A DNA stretch of 64,000 nucleotides from contig CANKYF010000002.1 of assembly GCA_947487895.1 (NCBI GenBank), positions 480,500 to 544,499 on the forward strand, given 5' to 3'. A program made the translations under genes and the position numbers. The stretch comes from an uncultured Flavobacteriaceae bacterium (GTDB taxonomy: Bacteria; Bacteroidota; Bacteroidia; Flavobacteriales; Flavobacteriaceae). Below the pieces are notes generated by a model. It made no database searches. It was not told where the DNA came from and saw only the letters and a program-made list of their open reading frames with translations. Each line of letters begins with the position of its first letter. Position 1 is the first letter of the stretch. Shown here one piece after another: positions 61,135-64,000 of this stretch.

Positions 61135-62541
61135 TCAAACCTTAACCGTTTTCCAACTTCCTTTTTTAAACCAAATAATAGCTATAACTGCTATTAAGAT
61201 TTCAGCTAAAGTAATGGCCCAAAATACACCTTCAGGTCCAAAACCCTTAGTAATAGCCATATAATAAGCAAAAGGCAATTGAAATAACCAAAAGCACACA
61301 AAATTTATTTTAGTTGGTGTTTTTGTATCCCCCGCGCCATTAAATGCATTAATGACTACCATAGCATATCCGTAAAAAATATAACCAGCTGCCATGATAC
61401 GTAAACATAAACTACCAGCTTCTACAACACTTGGTGTATCGTTAAACCATGTCACAATTTGAGGTGCAAATACCAAGTAAATTAAAGACACAAACCCCAT
61501 AAAAATGGCAGTATACTTGCCCGTTTTCCAAACAGATTGTTCCGCTCTTTCAGGTTTTTGAGCACCCAAATTTTGTCCCACCAAAGTAGCTGCAGCATTA
61601 CTCATGCCCCATGCAGGCATTAATGTAAACATCACAACTCTAATTGCAATGGTGTAACCTGCTAATACTTCGCTACCAAATTCACTCATTATTCGCATTA
61701 AAAAGACCCATGAAGATGTTCCTATAATAAACTGACCTATGCCTCCTAAAGATACTTTTATTAAGTTTAGCATCACACCTACTCTTAATACCAAATCTTT
61801 AACAGCTATTTTTATTTTACTATATCCGTAAAACAGCAATATTATCTGAAATACAACTGCAGTACCTCTACCAATAGTGGTAGCAATTGCAGCTCCTTCA
61901 ACTCCTAACGCAGGAATTGGCCCTAATCCAAAAATGAATATAGGATCTAAAATAATATTAAGTCCGTTAGACAGAATTAAAACTTTCATTGCTATAGATG
62001 CATCACCTGCACCTCTAAAAATAGCATTGATTAAGAATAGAAGCATTATAGTAACATTGCCTCCTAAAAGCACTTGTGTATAGCCATAACCTTCTTCAAT
62101 TAAATCGGGTTCACCTCCCATTAAGGCTAATATTTCTTTTGGGTACAAAATTCCTATAACGCTAATAATAGTCGCTACCAAAATTCCTAAAAATATAACT
62201 TGAACAGCGGCATCTGATGCTCCCTTATAATCTGTTTCGCCTACACGTCTTGCTACAATGGCTGTAGCTGCCATGCTTAATCCTATTGCTACTGCATAAA
62301 TTAAGGTAATAACAGACTCTGTTAAACCAATAGTAGCTACAGCATTTACACTCACTTTAGACACATACATAATGTCTACTATAGCAAAAATGGATTCCAT
62401 GAGCATTTCCAAAATCATAGGAATAGAAAGCATAAAAACTGCTCTTCTAATACTACCAGAAGTAAACGCTTGTTCTTTGCCTGTTACAGCAATTTTAAAG
62501 TAATTAATAAATTGTTTGAAAGTAATTTTATTTGATTGCAT
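61135..62541 (-). CDS. MATE-family multidrug efflux transporter
   Basis: A 468-residue, 12-helix exporter of the MatE class. Duplicated MatE halves are visible: SIPMILEMLMESIFAIVDIMYVSK in the first half and GGIGQFIIGTSSWVFLMRIM in the second. PLQ...-type features such as NAAATLVGQNLGAQKPERAEQ are diagnostic. It uses a sodium or proton gradient to export cationic compounds. It starts 6 bases upstream of the RDD gene and is probably its co-transcribed partner. Confidence 0.9.
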   Translation of the reverse strand: MQSNKITFKQFINYFKIAVTGKEQAFTSGSIRRAVFMLSIPMILEMLMESIFAIVDIMYVSKVSVNAVATIGLTESVITLIYAVAIGLSMAATAIVARRVGETDYKGASDAAVQVIFLGILVATIISVIGILYPKEILALMGGEPDLIEEGYGYTQVLLGGNVTIMLLFLINAIFRGAGDASIAMKVLILSNGLNIILDPIFIFGLGPIPALGVEGAAIATTIGRGTAVVFQIILLFYGYSKIKIAVKDLVLRVGVMLNLIKVSLGGIGQFIIGTSSWVFLMRIMSEFGSEVLAGYTIAIRVVMFTLMPAWGMSNAAATLVGQNLGAQKPERAEQSVWKTGKYTAIFMGFVSLIYLVFAPQIVTWFNDTPSVVEAGSLCLRIMAAGYIFYGYAMVVINAFNGAGDTKTPTKINFVCFWLFQLPFAYYMAITKGFGPEGVFWAITLAEILIAVIAIIWFKKGSWKTVKV

Positions 62542-62742
62542 TTGATGTATTTATTGAATATAGACATAGTCAAAGCATATAATCTTTGACCCATTTACTT
62601 TCTGAGAGAACCTCAGATATTTACCGGAAGAATCTTAAACAATCATAGTACAAATTTGTAGAAATTATTTCGATTTACAAAATGATTTTTTTAGGCTGAA
62701 GTTTTCAATTGGTTTATATTCGCCTCAAAAATTAAGATAAGC

Positions 62743-63402
62743 ATGCTAAAAGCGGTTATTTTTGATATGGATGGAGTTATTATTGATAGTGAACCTTTAC
62801 ACAATAGAGCCTATCATGATATGTTTAATGAAGTTGGTATCAACGTTTCAAAAGAACTTTATGAATCTTTTACAGGGCAATCTACCATAAATATTTGCAA
62901 ACGCCTTTGCGAACATTTTAATTTAGAACAATCTCCTGAAGATTTAGTAGCTTTAAAAAGAAAGCATTACAAACAATTCTTTGAAAGTGATTCTGATTTA
63001 GCACTTATTGATGGGGTTTTAGATTTAATTAAAGATTACTACAATAACGGATTGACTCTTGTTTTAGGGTCTTCTGCCTCAATGGGTGGTATTAATCAAA
63101 TTTTTGAACGTTTTGATTTGAACCAGTATTTTGTGGCTAAACTTAGTGGAGCAGATTTAAAAGAATCAAAACCAAATCCTGAAATTTTTATTAAAGCAGC
63201 CGAAGCTTCTGGTTATAAACCTGAAGAATGTATGGTTATTGAAGATTCAACAAATGGTATTAAAGCAGCTCACGCAGCAGGAATTTACTGTGTTGGATAT
63301 GATAGCTTTCATTCAAAAAATCAAGATTACTCTAAAGCCAATAAAGTTATTGAAGATTTTACAGAAATCTCATTTGATAAAATTAGTGCTATTTTAAACT
63401 AA
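62743..63402 (+). CDS. HAD-superfamily phosphatase (beta-phosphoglucomutase-like)
   Basis: A 219-residue HAD hydrolase with the nucleophile in VIFDMDGVIIDSEPLH (Asp8, Asp10), a helical cap (about 15-85), LGSSASMGGI, KESKPNPEIF and the magnesium-binding MVIEDSTNGIKAAHAAG. This matches subfamily IA phosphatases, such as beta-phosphoglucomutase or sugar-phosphate phosphatases. No glycan-use operon surrounds it, so the substrate is unknown. A TAnnTTYG-like box lies about 30 bases upstream. Confidence 0.9.
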   Translation: MLKAVIFDMDGVIIDSEPLHNRAYHDMFNEVGINVSKELYESFTGQSTINICKRLCEHFNLEQSPEDLVALKRKHYKQFFESDSDLALIDGVLDLIKDYYNNGLTLVLGSSASMGGINQIFERFDLNQYFVAKLSGADLKESKPNPEIFIKAAEASGYKPEECMVIEDSTNGIKAAHAAGIYCVGYDSFHSKNQDYSKANKVIEDFTEISFDKISAILN

Positions 63403-63431
63403 TTAAGCTTTAGCCTTTTTTAAATTCTTGA

Positions 63432-63737
63432 GCTAATTTTGTATTCAATAAATATTATAAATTACCAACACTCCAAGAGGTAGAGCAGCACATAAAAGAC
63501 AATGGTCATTTAAAAGATATTCCAGATGCTAAAAAAGTAAAAAGGGATGGTTTTTATTTAGCAGAAATGAACGCAAAATTACTACAAAAAATTAAAGAGT
63601 TAACACTCTTTACTATTGAACAAAACAAGACTCTTGAAGGGCAAAAAATTATCAATAAAAAACTTGAAGAAAAATTAAAATTGCAAGAAAACCGACTTAA
63701 AAAAATACAGGCATTATTATTAGCAAGTAAAAGCTAA
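63432..63737 (+). pseudogene. Start-less C-terminal remnant of a tail-fibre/adhesin-like protein
   Basis: An open frame of 101 codons begins after a TGA (63429-63431) with no usable start until Met50. It translates to the typical flavobacterial C-terminus: YYKLPTLQEVEQHIKDNGHL, KRDGFYLAEMNAKLLQKIKE and a Lys/Leu coiled coil ending in ALLLASKS. In intact relatives (S74-type or collagen-like tail fibre proteins) this block follows a long repetitive stalk, absent here. It is therefore a broken gene end, probably left by a deletion or rearrangement. Confidence 0.65.
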
Positions 63738-63882
63738 TTTTTTAAATAATTTATTTTATCATTCCGAATTTTATTTCAGAACCTCATATCATAATAATCA
63801 CAATTAACAATAAGAACCTGAAACAAGTTCAGGTTGACAAATCTCTCTATAAAATAAATTACAGATAATTATTTTGTCATTA

Positions 63883-63910
63883 AAAAAGCAACCAATTATG
63901 GTTGCTTTTT
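63883..63910. terminator. Hairpin terminator
   Basis: AAAAAGCAACCA pairs perfectly with TGGTTGCTTTTT around ATTA (63883-63910). It lies between the remnant gene and the insertion sequence. Confidence 0.82.
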
Positions 63911-63923
63911 ATTTTATTAAAAA

Positions 63924-64000
63924 TGTCTCGTCCTGAAATAGCGTTACACAAAATTTAAGTGTAATGAAAAGTAATTATGTAAAACGTACTCAAAAGGACT
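63924..64000 (+). mobile_element. Left end of an IS3-type insertion sequence (cut by window edge)
   Basis: The terminal repeat appears to start TGTCTCGTCCTGAAATAGCG at 63924, beginning with TG as in IS3-family ends, and the first ORF starts 40 bases inside at 63964. Its visible residues, MKSNYVKRTQKD, match the start of flavobacterial IS3 OrfA proteins. The right end is beyond the window, so the duplication and element length cannot be read. Confidence 0.6.
63964..64000 (+). CDS. Transposase OrfA (partial, IS3 type)
   Basis: An ORF starting with ATG at 63964 runs off the edge after 12 codons (MKSNYVKRTQKD). The sequence matches N-termini of IS3-type OrfA that precede a helix-turn-helix with FKL..V. 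Normally OrfA is followed by OrfB through a -1 frameshift; neither can be seen. Confidence 0.55.
   Translation, partial: MKSNYVKRTQKD

Noticed and set aside
1..64000. CRISPR array or rRNA operon
   Set aside because: No regularly spaced direct repeats of 25-40 bases and no rRNA signatures were seen anywhere in the window.
1..64000. Prophage or integrative element
   Set aside because: Only an IS end and a tail-fibre-like C-terminal fragment are seen; there is no integrase, terminase, capsid or conjugation gene.

Overview
The window is AT-rich chromosomal DNA from a member of the Flavobacteriaceae (Bacteroidota), probably marine. The evidence is the gliding-motility ABC genes gldF/gldG, a type IX secretion (T9SS) C-terminal sorting domain on a secreted glycosidase, bacillithiol synthesis (bshB1), several lineage-restricted families (DUF5362, DUF6768, DUF6452, DUF6048, DUF4294), and promoters with the Bacteroidota -7 box TAnnTTTG. 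Two secreted GH16 galactanases of the agarase/porphyranase type suggest use of red-algal polysaccharides.

Layout. 1-3.4 kb: tail of an unknown membrane protein, rocD with a DUF5362 gene, and an MscS-like channel protein. 3.4-8.5 kb: ECF sigma factor with a DUF6768 partner, an RlmD/TrmA-type RNA methyltransferase followed by DUF6452 and DUF6048 envelope genes, and an RlmL-like methyltransferase. 8.6-12 kb: a CapK/PaaK-like adenylating enzyme, a methyltransferase with a structured leader, a ZIP transporter and DUF4268. 12.1-17.3 kb: a zinc-homeostasis cluster with a Zur-like Fur protein facing a seven-gene operon (MerC-like protein, folE, NTF2-like protein, unknown protein, COG0523 GTPase, mogA, second COG0523 GTPase). 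Two matching palindromes in the 82-bp divergent promoter region overlap or abut the two -7 boxes. 17.3-21.7 kb: housekeeping and membrane genes ending in NUDIX and PrsW genes. 21.7-22.6 kb: gene-free, with a candidate small RNA. 22.6-27.6 kb: TPR/LuxR regulator, YceI, Crp/Fnr, MFS exporter, DinB. 27.6-30.4 kb: a complete TRAP transporter (dctM, dctQ, dctP). 30.5-37.7 kb: FAH-family enzyme, CBS/DUF294 nucleotidyltransferase and exonuclease genes, convergent with acs and upstream actP-DUF4212 (acetate uptake and activation). 38-41.4 kb: TfoX-like protein, first GH16, an exported VOC protein, a small lipoprotein and polyphosphate glucokinase. 41.7-42.9 kb: an isolated DUF4062-like protein, a candidate defence gene. 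43-50.9 kb: purC, a repeat-rich gap, phoH, SAM hydroxide adenosyltransferase, gldF-unknown-gldG and dnaN. 50.9-58.5 kb: RidA, cupin, Lrp, DUF4870, DUF3108, tandem M28 lipoprotein peptidases and the second GH16 with a ricin-type lectin domain and T9SS signal. 58.6-63.4 kb: tRNA-His, bshB1, rlmF, RDD, MATE and a HAD phosphatase. 63.4-64 kb: a start-less C-terminal remnant of a tail-fibre/adhesin-like protein and the left end of an IS3-type element cut by the window edge.

The most interesting unit is the putative Zur regulon at 12.1-17.3 kb, which contains two proteins without assigned function and a COG0523 GTPase with a degenerate nucleotide-specificity motif. Other points worth checking are the lack of a normal start codon for the full-length rlmF frame, an extra gene between gldF and gldG, the candidate small RNA near 22.1 kb, the lone DUF4062-like gene, and a family of folded dispersed repeats between genes. 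All assignments come from reading the sequence; no database search was run.
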